64,000 nt of DNA from Balneolaceae bacterium UBA3186 (GTDB lineage Bacteria; Bacteroidota; Rhodothermia; Balneolales; Balneolaceae), in NCBI GenBank assembly GCA_002364085.1, contig DEXK01000013.1, forward strand, positions 124,001 to 188,000, in the 5' to 3' direction. Each line of letters opens with the position of its first letter. Within the stretch, counting starts at the first letter, position 1. The notes beneath the pieces were generated by a model that ran no database searches, was not told the origin of the DNA, and saw only the letters and a program-made list of their open reading frames with translations. Both the position numbers and the translations under genes were made by a program. Shown here one piece after another: positions 41,692-51,375 of this stretch.

Positions 41692-44600
41692 ATTCTTTTG
41701 CTTTCGCACCAATTCTTCCGGCCCAGAGTTTAAAATCGTCAAGGATAATATAAATGGATGGAAGAACAATGAGTGTTACCACGGTTGAGAAGATCAATCC
41801 GCCAACAATAGCTCTTGCCATTGGGAAGTAGGGAGGTCCGTCTCCACCAATTTGAGTAGTACCAATACAAAGTGGAATTAAGCCAAGAACCGTTGTTCCT
41901 GCGGTCATCAAAATCGGGCGCATTCGGTCTTTTCCACCTTGAACTACAGCTTCGGCACGGCTCATACCTTCTTCTCTCAAATGGATGATATGATCGATAA
42001 GAACGATACCGTTATTTACCACAATTCCCATCAGAATAAGAATTCCGATCATTGCCATAAGATCAAAAGTAGTTCCGGTAAAGAAGAAGAACCAGAAAAT
42101 TCCAACGATTCCGTATAAAATACATGCAAGAACAGCAGTAGGATACATCAAAGATTCAAACAAAGAAGCCATCACCAAATAAATAAGGAAAAAGGCGATT
42201 CCGATATTGAAAAGCATTGTTCCCATGGCTTCGTCATCATTGCTGAAGCTACGACCATAACTCCAGGAATAGCCGGCGGGATACACAATTTGATCCATAA
42301 TGGTTCTGAGTTTATCTCTGGCGTCATCAGGAGTCAGGCCATCTTCCAGATTAACGGCGATTCCCATAGAAGTTTTTCTATCCTGTCGGAATATTCTGCC
42401 CGGTCCTGAAGCTTGTTCAAAACTTGCCAAGGTTGACAGAGAAGTAGTTCGGTCACCTTCTATAGAAATTGGCAGATCTTTTAGGTCTTCGATCGATTGT
42501 TTATCTACATTTTGAAGAGCTAGAATTACATCAATTTCTGAATTTGCACTTCTTACTTTACGAAGATTTTGTCCACGCACGGCATTTGAAACTGATCTTG
42601 CCACAGATTGTGAACTTAAACCGTACGTTTTAGCTTTTTCAGAGTCGATGGTTAAACGGATTTCATCTCTGCCTCGCTCAGCATCCGATTTTACATCAGT
42701 AAACCCCTCAACTTGAGATATTCTCCATTCTACTTGGTCTGCTAATTCTGTAAGTACATCCATGGATTCACCTTGAACATACACCCGAATGGATTCACTG
42801 TTATTTCTACTTCTGAATTCAAAAGCAGGCTCACCAATGGTTACTAAAGGCAGATCTTTTTCGATCTCTTCTTTAATAAACTCCACAGATTTTTTTGCGT
42901 CTTCTTCATCAATTAATATGATAGTAGAATTTGCAAATTCAGGCTGGTAATAAGTGTAAACGGATTCAATTTCAAATTTATCCTGGTTGGCGTATAAATA
43001 ATCTTCAACCTTGTCTACGGTTTCTTTTACTCGGTCTAATGTGTACGAACCATTCAAATTATAACGAAGCTCCAGCTCTCTTTCAGGATTATTAGGAAAC
43101 ATATCTATGTTTAATCCTAGTGCAATTGGAACACCGATACTCAGGAACAGGAGAACGATACTGATCGTGGAAACCCACCTGCGTGCTATGAACCAAGCTA
43201 AAAACACAGAATATTTATCCGAAAGCTTATCAATAATGGTTCGTTTTATTTGTTTAGATCTTGGTTTGAACTTTGAGGTAAGTAAAGGAATCACCGTAAG
43301 TGAGATCAGCAGAGAAGCGATCAAAGAGATAATGATCGGCATTCCGATGTAATACATATATGGAGCGATAAAACTTTCATTCACAATATTTGGAAGGAAG
43401 ACAACGACAGAAGTAAATGTACCTGCAGTTACTGCAATACCAACTTCTTTAGCACCCAGAACAGCAGCTTTTGCAGGTTCTACACCATTTCTACGGTGTC
43501 TGTGGATATTTTCGGTTACCACAACGGCGTTATCAACCAACATACCGATGGCAAGAATCAGGCCTGTCATCGACAAAATATTGATGGAGATATTTAGGAA
43601 ATAGAAAAAGCCTAACGTTACTACCAATGAAAATGGAACTGCAGTTGCTACAATTAAAGTGGTTCCAAACTGTCGAAGAAAGAAAAAGAGCATGATCACT
43701 GATAACCCGGCGCCTAAAACTCCGGCATTCATTAACTCTTCCAATGAACTCAGAATTCCTTCCGCTTGATTATTCATTTCATAGATCTGAATTCCCTGCA
43801 TTTCAGGAAGTTCATTGATCTCAGCAATTTCTTTGAGAACCCGATCAGCTGTTGCAACCGTATTTGCAGATGACTCTTTAACGATATCCAAACCGATCGC
43901 ATATTTTCTGTCTAAGTGACGAGCATAATTTCGAACAGGGTAGGTGTAAGCGACAGTTGCAATATCTTTCAGGCGAAGATTATTATCTCCGATCACCAAA
44001 TTTTCAAAATCTTCAATTTCAGTCAATTCACCCATCGGACGAACATTGTATCTTAATCCCGCATCGTTGATCTTCCCGGCCGAGATTGAGAAATTAGCTC
44101 TGCTCAAACGTTGATTCAGATCGTTCAGATCTATGTTATAGTTCTGAAGGCGATTAGCTAGTAATTCTATTCGAATTTCTTTTTTCTCAACTCCATAAAG
44201 GGTAACCTGGCCAACACCGTCAATGCGTTCAATTCGCTGCTTGAGATTTCGGTCCAAAAGATCATAGGCATTCGAAAGATCTCTTTGACTGGAAATACGC
44301 AACTGAAGCATGTTTCCTCCACCATCTTGGAATTTATGTACCTGATAGTACTCAAAGTCGTCCGGGAGCTGATTTCGAACGCTTTCTATTTTCTCTTTGA
44401 TCTCAATGGCTTTCAGATCGATTTCACTACCTTGGATAAATTGAATATTGATACCACCTTCATTCTCGCCGGCATTAGAGTTGATCTGCTGAACACCGCT
44501 TATGGTTGCCAAAACTTCTTCAATAGGTCGGATGACTTGCTCTTCTATTTCATTAGGAGAAGAATTCGGATAAGGGATCTGAACAAAAGCGCCCGGGAAT

Positions 44601-44722
44601 GTAATATCAGGGAAGTATTCGAGAGGAACTAAACGAGTAGCAATAAAGCCGACAACAACGAGGCTCACAAAAACCATCATGGTTGTAACAGGTCTTTTAA
44701 TCGAAATCTCCGTCATACTCAT
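41690..44722 (-). CDS. RND efflux pump inner-membrane subunit (1010 aa)
   Basis: A hydrophobe/amphiphile-type RND transporter. Twelve helices in two halves flank two large periplasmic loops. The opening ISIKRPVTTMMVFVSLVVVG is canonical. Helix 4 reads LILAIGMLVDNAVVVTENI: one aspartate of the AcrB Asp-Asp pair is kept and the second is Asn, as in many environmental members. The second half repeats IGILILMGIVVNNGIVLIDH. The pump should take drugs, lipids or metabolites from the periplasm and pass them to an outer-membrane duct, not encoded here. It follows the other RND gene by 1 bp and shares its adaptor. Confidence 0.93.
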   Translation of the reverse strand: MSMTEISIKRPVTTMMVFVSLVVVGFIATRLVPLEYFPDITFPGAFVQIPYPNSSPNEIEEQVIRPIEEVLATISGVQQINSNAGENEGGINIQFIQGSEIDLKAIEIKEKIESVRNQLPDDFEYYQVHKFQDGGGNMLQLRISSQRDLSNAYDLLDRNLKQRIERIDGVGQVTLYGVEKKEIRIELLANRLQNYNIDLNDLNQRLSRANFSISAGKINDAGLRYNVRPMGELTEIEDFENLVIGDNNLRLKDIATVAYTYPVRNYARHLDRKYAIGLDIVKESSANTVATADRVLKEIAEINELPEMQGIQIYEMNNQAEGILSSLEELMNAGVLGAGLSVIMLFFFLRQFGTTLIVATAVPFSLVVTLGFFYFLNISINILSMTGLILAIGMLVDNAVVVTENIHRHRRNGVEPAKAAVLGAKEVGIAVTAGTFTSVVVFLPNIVNESFIAPYMYYIGMPIIISLIASLLISLTVIPLLTSKFKPRSKQIKRTIIDKLSDKYSVFLAWFIARRWVSTISIVLLFLSIGVPIALGLNIDMFPNNPERELELRYNLNGSYTLDRVKETVDKVEDYLYANQDKFEIESVYTYYQPEFANSTIILIDEEDAKKSVEFIKEEIEKDLPLVTIGEPAFEFRSRNNSESIRVYVQGESMDVLTELADQVEWRISQVEGFTDVKSDAERGRDEIRLTIDSEKAKTYGLSSQSVARSVSNAVRGQNLRKVRSANSEIDVILALQNVDKQSIEDLKDLPISIEGDRTTSLSTLASFEQASGPGRIFRQDRKTSMGIAVNLEDGLTPDDARDKLRTIMDQIVYPAGYSWSYGRSFSNDDEAMGTMLFNIGIAFFLIYLVMASLFESLMYPTAVLACILYGIVGIFWFFFFTGTTFDLMAMIGILILMGIVVNNGIVLIDHIIHLREEGMSRAEAVVQGGKDRMRPILMTAGTTVLGLIPLCIGTTQIGGDGPPYFPMARAIVGGLIFSTVVTLIVLPSIYIILDDFKLWAGRIGAKAKE

Positions 44723-44723
44723 A

Positions 44724-47700
44724 TCAGCTCTCCGTTACAACTTCAGATTCGGTGTCGTATCGTTTTCGGTCCATAATAGAATACATCACCGGAATAACAA
44801 CTAAAGTAAGTAGCGTTGAAACTAACAGTCCACCGATTACAGTAATGCCCATCGGAGCTCTTAATTCTGCACCGTCTCCAAATCCGATTGCGAGAGGAAG
44901 AAGACCTAAAGTTGTAGTCAAGGTAGTCATCAAGATCGGGCGTAATCTTGATTTTCCGCCTTCAATTATCGCTTCATATTTATCCATGCCTTGTGCTCTC
45001 AACTGGTTGATCAGATCGATCAATACAATGGCATTGTTCACTACAATTCCTGCTAATAAAATTAATCCAATAAACACGACAACACTAATGGTTGTGCCGG
45101 TTATAAATAGAGCCAGAATAGCTCCAACCAATGCGAGAGGAATGGTAAACAAAATAATGAACGGGTGAAGCAGAGATTCAAATTGAGAAGCCATCACCAA
45201 GTAAACGAGGAACACCGCTAATGCCAAAGCGAATAACAAAGACTTGAAGGATTCTCCCATTTCTTCGTTTTGTCCAGCGATTCGGGCGAATATCCCTGAA
45301 GGCATTGTTGTTTCATCAATAATCTGTTGAACATCAATGGCTGCTTCACCAAGGTCTCCGTAATTCAGATTAGCAGTTACAACAGCGACTCTTTGCTGAG
45401 AAGCTCTTCGGATTTCTCCCGGACCGTTTGCAATCTTAACTTCAGCAATAGCACTTAACGGAATGGATCTTTCACTGTTTGGATTGATCACAAGATTCTT
45501 GATCTCATCAATAGAAGAACGGTCTTCTTCCTGAGCTCTTACTAATACATCAATTTTACGATCTCTCCATGAGTATCTGGTTGCAACATCACCGCGAACA
45601 TTGCTGACCACTCTATCAGCAACTTCATGTACCTGAAGACCTAAAGCCGCAGCTCGATCTCTATCAAAAAGAATTTGAATTTCTGGGCTTCCTGTCTGCA
45701 TGGAATTTTTAATATCTGCGAAACGAGTATTTGCTTCCATCTTTTGGACAATAGCGTCACTTACTTTTTTGAGTTGGTCCAGATCAAACCCACTTATTTC
45801 AACTTCAACAGGTGTTGAAAAAGAAAATAAAGAAGGTCGGGAAAATTTATATTGCAACCCCGGAACCACTTGAAGGGAGTTTCTCATAGAACTCATTACC
45901 GAGCTTTCAGTATCAGAAGAAGCGCCTGATGCCAGAAGTACATTTAGCTCTCCCCAGTTTTCTCCACCTTGGTCCGGATTAGCGTCCATTCTGTTTCCGG
46001 TTCCGGCAACCGCAAAAGTAGATTGTACATTCGGAGCATTTTTAGTGGCTTCCTGAACTGCTTTTAGGGCAGAATCGGTCTGTTCGATAGGTGTTCCGGG
46101 AGGAAGTTTGAATTCAACTTTAAATTCACCCTGAGATAATTGCGGAATAAGTTCAATTCCGATCTTTTGTACCAAAGTTAAAGAGCCTGCAAAACAAAGA
46201 ATAGCTACAACCACTACAATAAGTCTGTTGTTTAAAGATGTTTTTAGAAGTCCTAAGTATACATTTTCAGAAGCTTGATAGAATTTATCGAAAGCCCACA
46301 CAAAAGGGGAGAAGATGAATTTTAACACCTTGGCAAAGAAGTTGACGATTGCGCGAATTCCTTTAGTTATAGCTGTTGGAATGGTATAGAAGAAGAACAG
46401 TCTGCTTTTTCTAAAAAATCTACCGGCTGACGTTCCTGGTTCTTTAAGTTCGAGGGGAGTGATTTCTTTTTTTCTGCCACTTAAAGATGACATCATTGGA
46501 ATTAAAGTAACAGCAACAACAAGTGAAGCGATCAAAGAAAACGTTACTGTGAGCGCCTGATCTCTGAATAATTGACCGGCAATTCCATCCACAAAAACGA
46601 GCGGGAAGAATACGGCTACCGTAGTAAGAGTAGAGGCAATTACAGCTGTTCCCACTTCGCTGGCTCCGTCTTTGGCTGCTTCCAGAGCATTTTTGCCCAT
46701 ATCTTTATGTCTGGCAATATTCTCAAGTACTACAATGGAATTATCCACCAACATACCGATACCAAGTGCGATTCCACCCAACGACATAATGTTTAAGGTG
46801 ATGTCATTTCCATACATCAGATTAAAAGTGGCGATAATGGAAACCGGTATCGAAACCGAGATGATCACGGTACTCCAGAAATTTCTTAAAAAGAAGTAGA
46901 GAACAAGAACCGCAAGAATACCACCGATAATACCCGCTGTTTTAACTTCGTTTACTGCTGATGAAATGAAAATAGATTGGTCGTATACTTTCTCCAGTTT
47001 CATCCCGGAAGGAAGGTTCCTCTGAATTTCGTTTATTCGTTCTTTAGCAGATTCAGCAACGGCTACCGTGTTAGCATCGCCTTCTTTATAAATAGCGATC
47101 TCAACGGCTTCTTGGGCATTTAAGCGAGTAATTGCTTCTCTTTCTTTATAGCCCTGACGAATATCAGCGACGTCTTTTAAATAAACCGTATTTCCATTCA
47201 GAACAGTAAGAACTGTATTTCTGATCTGATCTACATCTTTAAATTCGTTCAGTGTTCTTACTAAATACTGCTGTGTTCCTTCTTCTAATCGACCACCGGA
47301 TAGATTTATATTTTCCGCACTTAAAGTAGATGTGATCGTCTCAATGGGAATGTTCAGATAGGCTAGTCGTTCCTGATCAATGTTTACCTGAATTTGTTCT
47401 TCAAGTCCACCACTTATCTTTACGGATGCTACGCCTTCCGACGATTCCAGATTCTTTTTCAGAATTTCATCGGAAATGATTCGAAGTTGTTTTAATCGGG
47501 AAATTGCTGCCGGATCATTAAGATCTTCTTCAGGATCTGAAAAAGAAGCCAGATCAACCTTTCTGTTATCGATACTTTCAAGATCTTCTTTTTCCCCTAT
47601 ATCATAATACAAGGCATATCTGATGATTGGATCAAGAGTGGGGTCAAAGCGAAGAGTGACAGGTTTTTTGGCTTGCAAAGGAAGTTGAATAGCGTCAAGT

Positions 47701-48032
47701 TTCGCTATTACATCGAGGTTTGCAATATCCATGTTGGTACCCCAGGCAAATTCAAGAACAACATCAGATTGACCTGCTCTTGAAATTGAACGAACCAGTT
47801 TTACGCCTTTTACAACGCCAACCGCTTCTTCGATAGGTTTAGAAATTAAATTCTCAACTTCTACCGGTGCAGCGCCTTCAAATTCGGTGCGAATAGTAAG
47901 CGTTGGGTAACTTAGATCAGGAAGTAAGTTTACATTTAAACGGGACAGCGATACAATTCCAAACAAAAGAATCGCTACAGTAAACATGGAAATAGTTACT
48001 TTTCGCTTTACGGAGAAATCAATGAGTTTCAT
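44724..48032 (-). CDS. RND efflux pump inner-membrane subunit (1102 aa), first of two
   Basis: A second, longer RND protein. It has the family start MKLIDFSVKRKVTISMFTVA and helix-4 motif GGIALGIGMLVDNSIVVLEN, again with a single Asp. Extra length comes from an insertion in the periplasmic loop near residues 145-185 (EEDLNDPAAISRLKQLRII) and a cytoplasmic amphipathic linker after helix 6 (FAKVLKFIFSPFVWAFDKFY). Two RND genes with one adaptor recall MdtBC-type heterotrimers, so the pair may assemble together; this is inference from gene order. Confidence 0.93.
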   Translation of the reverse strand: MKLIDFSVKRKVTISMFTVAILLFGIVSLSRLNVNLLPDLSYPTLTIRTEFEGAAPVEVENLISKPIEEAVGVVKGVKLVRSISRAGQSDVVLEFAWGTNMDIANLDVIAKLDAIQLPLQAKKPVTLRFDPTLDPIIRYALYYDIGEKEDLESIDNRKVDLASFSDPEEDLNDPAAISRLKQLRIISDEILKKNLESSEGVASVKISGGLEEQIQVNIDQERLAYLNIPIETITSTLSAENINLSGGRLEEGTQQYLVRTLNEFKDVDQIRNTVLTVLNGNTVYLKDVADIRQGYKEREAITRLNAQEAVEIAIYKEGDANTVAVAESAKERINEIQRNLPSGMKLEKVYDQSIFISSAVNEVKTAGIIGGILAVLVLYFFLRNFWSTVIISVSIPVSIIATFNLMYGNDITLNIMSLGGIALGIGMLVDNSIVVLENIARHKDMGKNALEAAKDGASEVGTAVIASTLTTVAVFFPLVFVDGIAGQLFRDQALTVTFSLIASLVVAVTLIPMMSSLSGRKKEITPLELKEPGTSAGRFFRKSRLFFFYTIPTAITKGIRAIVNFFAKVLKFIFSPFVWAFDKFYQASENVYLGLLKTSLNNRLIVVVVAILCFAGSLTLVQKIGIELIPQLSQGEFKVEFKLPPGTPIEQTDSALKAVQEATKNAPNVQSTFAVAGTGNRMDANPDQGGENWGELNVLLASGASSDTESSVMSSMRNSLQVVPGLQYKFSRPSLFSFSTPVEVEISGFDLDQLKKVSDAIVQKMEANTRFADIKNSMQTGSPEIQILFDRDRAAALGLQVHEVADRVVSNVRGDVATRYSWRDRKIDVLVRAQEEDRSSIDEIKNLVINPNSERSIPLSAIAEVKIANGPGEIRRASQQRVAVVTANLNYGDLGEAAIDVQQIIDETTMPSGIFARIAGQNEEMGESFKSLLFALALAVFLVYLVMASQFESLLHPFIILFTIPLALVGAILALFITGTTISVVVFIGLILLAGIVVNNAIVLIDLINQLRAQGMDKYEAIIEGGKSRLRPILMTTLTTTLGLLPLAIGFGDGAELRAPMGITVIGGLLVSTLLTLVVIPVMYSIMDRKRYDTESEVVTES

Positions 48033-48046
48033 ATTGGAATCCCTTT

Positions 48047-49096
48047 TTAGCTACGAACTACATTAACTTTAGCACTGTCTTTAAGACTTCCTTGTCCCGT
48101 TGTTACAACTACTTCTCCATCTTCAAGTCCTTCCAGAACTTCTATATTTCTACCGTTTACATAGCCGGTTTTAATGATCTTTTTATAAGCCAAAGAATCC
48201 CTTACTACAAATACTGATTGAGTTTCATCTTCAGACATTACAGCAACTTTTGGGATCATTTTTGTACTTAGTCTTGTGTCATAAACAATTTTGACTCTGC
48301 CAAACATACCGGGTTTTAGCTTGTCGCTTTTCTCATCAATAATTACAGTTACTTTAAATGTTCCGGTTGTCGGATCAACGATCGGGCTTATTCTTTCAAC
48401 ATGTGCTTTAAAAGTCTGACCGGGAAGTGCGTCTACTTTGATTTCCGCTGGCTGGTTCTTGTTGATCTTAGCCATTTCATGTTCAGGTACATATAAAATT
48501 GCTTGCAGAGGATCGAAATCAGTTACCCGATACACATTTTGATCAGTACCGATCATATTTCCTTTTTTGATCAGCCTTTCAGAAATAACTCCACTTATCG
48601 GTGATTTGATGGAAGTATATTCTTGATTCAGTTTAGCTAACTCATAAGCCGATTTTTGAGCTTCATATTCGAATTGTTTGTTCTGATATTCTTCCGCCGA
48701 TATAGCTTGCTTTTCGAAAAGTTCTTTACTTCGGGTATAATCGTTATAAAGACGATCCATATTAGATTTAGCTCTTTCAGCTTCAATTCTGTACTGTTCA
48801 TCTTCGATCTTGGCTATTACTTGTCCTGCTCTAACGAAATCTCCCTCTTCAACTAATACTTGATTTATAATACCACGGACTTTGGCAACAACTAAAGCTT
48901 CTTGTTCGGCTTCTAAAGTTGCTGTATTTGAGTAGTAAGCAGAAATATCTCCACGGGATACAGTAGTAGCTTCTACGGGGATAACTACGATTTCTTCATC
49001 ATCTCCATTTTCATCGTTATTATTTCCTTCATTTCCACAAGCTGATAGAGTAAGAAGTAATGCTGCAGAAAGATATCCGAGTTGTTTGATTTTCAT
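48047..49096 (-). CDS. RND periplasmic adaptor lipoprotein
   Basis: A 349-aa membrane-fusion protein with lipoprotein signal (MKIKQLGYLSAALLLTLSAC, cysteine at 20), an acidic linker (NNNDENGDDEE), lipoyl halves (VVAKVRGIINQVLVEEGDFV and TSIKSPISGVISERLIKKGN), a short coiled-coil hairpin (about 110-150), a beta barrel and a membrane-proximal domain (VVTTGQGSLKDSAKVNVV). It connects both RND subunits to an outer-membrane channel. The start codon follows a terminator-like hairpin at once, with no Shine-Dalgarno sequence, so expression may depend on read-through. Confidence 0.92.
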   Translation of the reverse strand: MKIKQLGYLSAALLLTLSACGNEGNNNDENGDDEEIVVIPVEATTVSRGDISAYYSNTATLEAEQEALVVAKVRGIINQVLVEEGDFVRAGQVIAKIEDEQYRIEAERAKSNMDRLYNDYTRSKELFEKQAISAEEYQNKQFEYEAQKSAYELAKLNQEYTSIKSPISGVISERLIKKGNMIGTDQNVYRVTDFDPLQAILYVPEHEMAKINKNQPAEIKVDALPGQTFKAHVERISPIVDPTTGTFKVTVIIDEKSDKLKPGMFGRVKIVYDTRLSTKMIPKVAVMSEDETQSVFVVRDSLAYKKIIKTGYVNGRNIEVLEGLEDGEVVVTTGQGSLKDSAKVNVVRS

Positions 49097-49098
49097 AA

Positions 49099-49133
49099 TA
49101 AAAAAAGCGTTTGAATTGATTACAAACGCTTAG
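49099..49133 (-). terminator. Terminator-like hairpin directly before the RND adaptor start
   Basis: In leftward reading, AAGCGTTTG pairs perfectly with CAAACGCTT (9-bp stem, 9-nt loop) and is followed by a run of seven T within and after the stem and then ATTATG. Such a hairpin plus T-run is a rho-independent terminator facing into the RND operon. It ends about four bases before the start codon, so it looks like an attenuator in the operon leader. Confidence 0.6.
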
Positions 49134-49257
49134 ACGACTCAGAAAAGAAGATGTTACAAGGCAATGCAAAAAGGTTAAATTCTAACCGAATCCGCAGAAC
49201 CTAAAGGATCTGCTGGTTTAAGTTGTCGTGATCTAAATCTAAGCCCTTTAACTAGGA

Positions 49258-49271
49258 GGACGTTTACGTCC
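49258..49271. repeat. Small hairpin in the gap upstream of the RND operon
   Basis: GGACG TTTA CGTCC forms a 5-bp stem with a 4-base loop. Two direct copies of the leftward sequence GTCCTCCTA flank it (near 49253-49261 and 49296-49304). It may end transcription of the DUF3047 gene or be part of the RND leader. No coding frame lies in 49097-49309. Confidence 0.35.
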
Positions 49272-49309
49272 GTCTGTCAAGTTCAGTTCTAAATTTAGGA
49301 GGACAAACC

Positions 49310-50044
49310 TTATTTCTTCTTTTTAAAAACAATGTTTCCATAATAGGCTGTAGCAGAACCTTTAGAGTTATCAGAGTCAGTCATTATAGCTACGCCGGTA
49401 ATGTTTTTAGGCTCCTCTTCAAAGGCTTCTTTATATGATTCATATACATTAGCAGTTGAAGTCACCCATATACCTGCTTTATTATTGCCTGATTCAGTAG
49501 CAACCATATGTACCCAATTTGTGAATACATTTTCCTGAACTCTGCCGATCTTTGCTTTATTCGCCCAAACATAATTCATAGAACGAAGAGGAATATCAAA
49601 ACTGGTGAAGGTTTTCATAGTTCCATATTTGATGCGCTCTCCAAAGGGGAGGTCTTTTCTACTGTATTCATAGGTAATATAGATTCGAGCGGGATAGTCA
49701 TCTCCATCCTTTTCTGTCATATCTCCGTTTTCTAATACTCCATCAATTTTCCATTGCCATTCTATGATGGGGTATTCTTTAGGATCGATATCGATCAAGT
49801 ACTTCCATCCGGAAGCAGAATTATTACTCACTGCTTTAATGTGAGGTGTATCTCCATCTGTCACTAAGGTGTATTCCGTCCAGTCCTTTTTAGGTAGAGT
49901 AAGTCGCTGCCATTTGTTACCATCTGCATCTTCATCAAATTCGGCCGGGTTAAAACTAGTGATTGGGATAACAAGTGAATCCTGAGCGGCAATAAATGAG
50001 CTAAAAATAGCTGTGAGGAAAAAAGTTATTATAAATGATCTCAT
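49310..50044 (-). CDS. Exported DUF3047-type protein
   Basis: A 244-aa protein with a signal peptide (MRSFIITFFLTAIFSSFIAAQ). The body has the DUF3047 landmarks: SASGWKYLIDIDPKEYPIIE followed by WQWKIDG, a DYPARIYITYEY segment, and NYVWANKAK...NVFTNW. The fold is expected to be a beta-jelly-roll; no reaction is known for the family. It is separated from the RND adaptor by 213 bp with hairpins, so probably its own unit. Confidence 0.85.
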   Translation of the reverse strand: MRSFIITFFLTAIFSSFIAAQDSLVIPITSFNPAEFDEDADGNKWQRLTLPKKDWTEYTLVTDGDTPHIKAVSNNSASGWKYLIDIDPKEYPIIEWQWKIDGVLENGDMTEKDGDDYPARIYITYEYSRKDLPFGERIKYGTMKTFTSFDIPLRSMNYVWANKAKIGRVQENVFTNWVHMVATESGNNKAGIWVTSTANVYESYKEAFEEEPKNITGVAIMTDSDNSKGSATAYYGNIVFKKKK

Positions 50045-50183
50045 TAGATCTGTAATTAGTTAAAAATTCTTATCTGTTATTGAATACGAACTAAACATCA
50101 TATCAGTTTTCTATTGTTAGAAACTCAAAGTAGACAAGGAATGTTCATTCAACATCACAAATGTTTAAAAAAGAGCGTTATCA

Positions 50184-50264
50184 ATATCCAACAACCAACA
50201 ACCAACATTCAATAACCAATAACCAATAACAAAGTTGGAAACTGGATGTTGGACATTGGATATC
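50184..50264. repeat. Inverted heptad-type repeat between divergent genes
   Basis: The left arm (50184-50230) is made of CCAACAA and CCAATAA units, the right arm (50234-50264) of TTGGATG/TTGGACA units, so the whole can fold back on itself. Same family as the other heptad runs in the window. Apart from this, 50045-50338 holds no gene-like frame; promoters for the genes on both sides must be here. Confidence 0.75.
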
Positions 50265-50338
50265 GATTATTCTTTCCTTCGTTTTGATTTTAACAAATGC
50301 ATTCAGTTTATTAAAGCCAATAATTTTCGGGTATAACA

Positions 50339-51340
50339 TTGGTTTTAAGAGAAATAATTATAAGGTCTATTGCTGGGGATTCTGATTGCGAGCAGAAATT
50401 GATAAAACAATGCTCAGACTTTGCCGAAGCTTACCTCCGGATGAGAACCAAAAAGGATTCGTATCTGTTTAACCTGATTTCCTCTTCTCTAAAAGATATC
50501 GCCCTAGATTGTGTTGCAGAATTATTTGAGAAGAAGGAGAGTAGACTGGTTTTGTTGGAAACCTATTTCTCAGGGTTATTGATTACCAAAGAAAGTGAAT
50601 ATCAAACTCATCTGAGAAGACTGGTGTTTAGTAAAGTAAATGAAACACTGTTTGAGTACTATAAATCATTTGATCCTTCTCTAGGGAAGATCATCAGAAA
50701 TATAAAAAGAGTACTAAAAGAAGATGTTGTTCAGGATTTGGAATACAATCCGGAATCTAAACTTATTACTACTACTCAATTGCATTCAGATAAACCTCAA
50801 ATGCCGGCAGATCTGTTAGAAATTAAATTGAGCTACAGATTTAAGTATGCAGTTTCCACCAAAGATGTTCTACAATTGGTTTCGAATATTTTTGTTATTC
50901 ATGATGAGTATAATGGGAAAATAAAGCTTTCAATTTTGGCACAAATAATCAGAAGACTCCATCAATTTTATAATGAAGATGCAGAGCACTTTAACTTTTC
51001 CGACCATGAAGAATTGGAAGAAAGAGAATTAACCGATCTGATAAAATCTGTAGTAAAAAAGGTGCGGTTGGACCTCTATACTGGATATGTATCCAAAAAT
51101 AAGATGAGTGAAGAAGATTTCAGTAAATATTTTATGACAGTTGAAAACGTATTACTTGGGGATTACACGAATTGTAATGGAAGCGGGAAAAGTTACTATG
51201 AACATTTTGTGGATATTGCAGGTGAGATAGACAAAGAAAAGTACAGAAATGAACAACGTAAATACGTGGAATATTTTGTAAAACAATCCCGTGAACATCT
51301 TGTTTTGTATTTAAGGAAGATAAAAAATCGGCAGGAGTAG
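50339..51340 (+). CDS. Helical protein of unknown function, first gene of the Lon-like sensor locus
   Basis: A 333-aa soluble, helix-rich protein. The first usable start is a TTG at 50339; the true start could be a few codons away. The N-terminal third (LRMRTKKDSYLFNLISSSLK, LDCVAELFEKKES) and the phrase SFDPSLGKIIRNIKRVLKED loosely recall sigma-factor region 2, but no clear region 4 or HTH is seen, so this is only a resemblance. The gene is followed by two genes in the same direction (35 bp, then 5 bp gaps), together forming a probable operon with a membrane protein carrying a Lon-like domain. Function unknown. Confidence 0.6.
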   Translation: MVLREIIIRSIAGDSDCEQKLIKQCSDFAEAYLRMRTKKDSYLFNLISSSLKDIALDCVAELFEKKESRLVLLETYFSGLLITKESEYQTHLRRLVFSKVNETLFEYYKSFDPSLGKIIRNIKRVLKEDVVQDLEYNPESKLITTTQLHSDKPQMPADLLEIKLSYRFKYAVSTKDVLQLVSNIFVIHDEYNGKIKLSILAQIIRRLHQFYNEDAEHFNFSDHEELEERELTDLIKSVVKKVRLDLYTGYVSKNKMSEEDFSKYFMTVENVLLGDYTNCNGSGKSYYEHFVDIAGEIDKEKYRNEQRKYVEYFVKQSREHLVLYLRKIKNRQE

Positions 51341-51375
51341 GTAATTGGAAGGAATAATAATAAAAAACCCTTTTT

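Noticed and set aside
50339..51340. Calling the 333-aa protein a sigma factor
   Set aside because: Only a short stretch resembles region 2; no region 4 or helix-turn-helix is visible and it is too long for an ECF factor.
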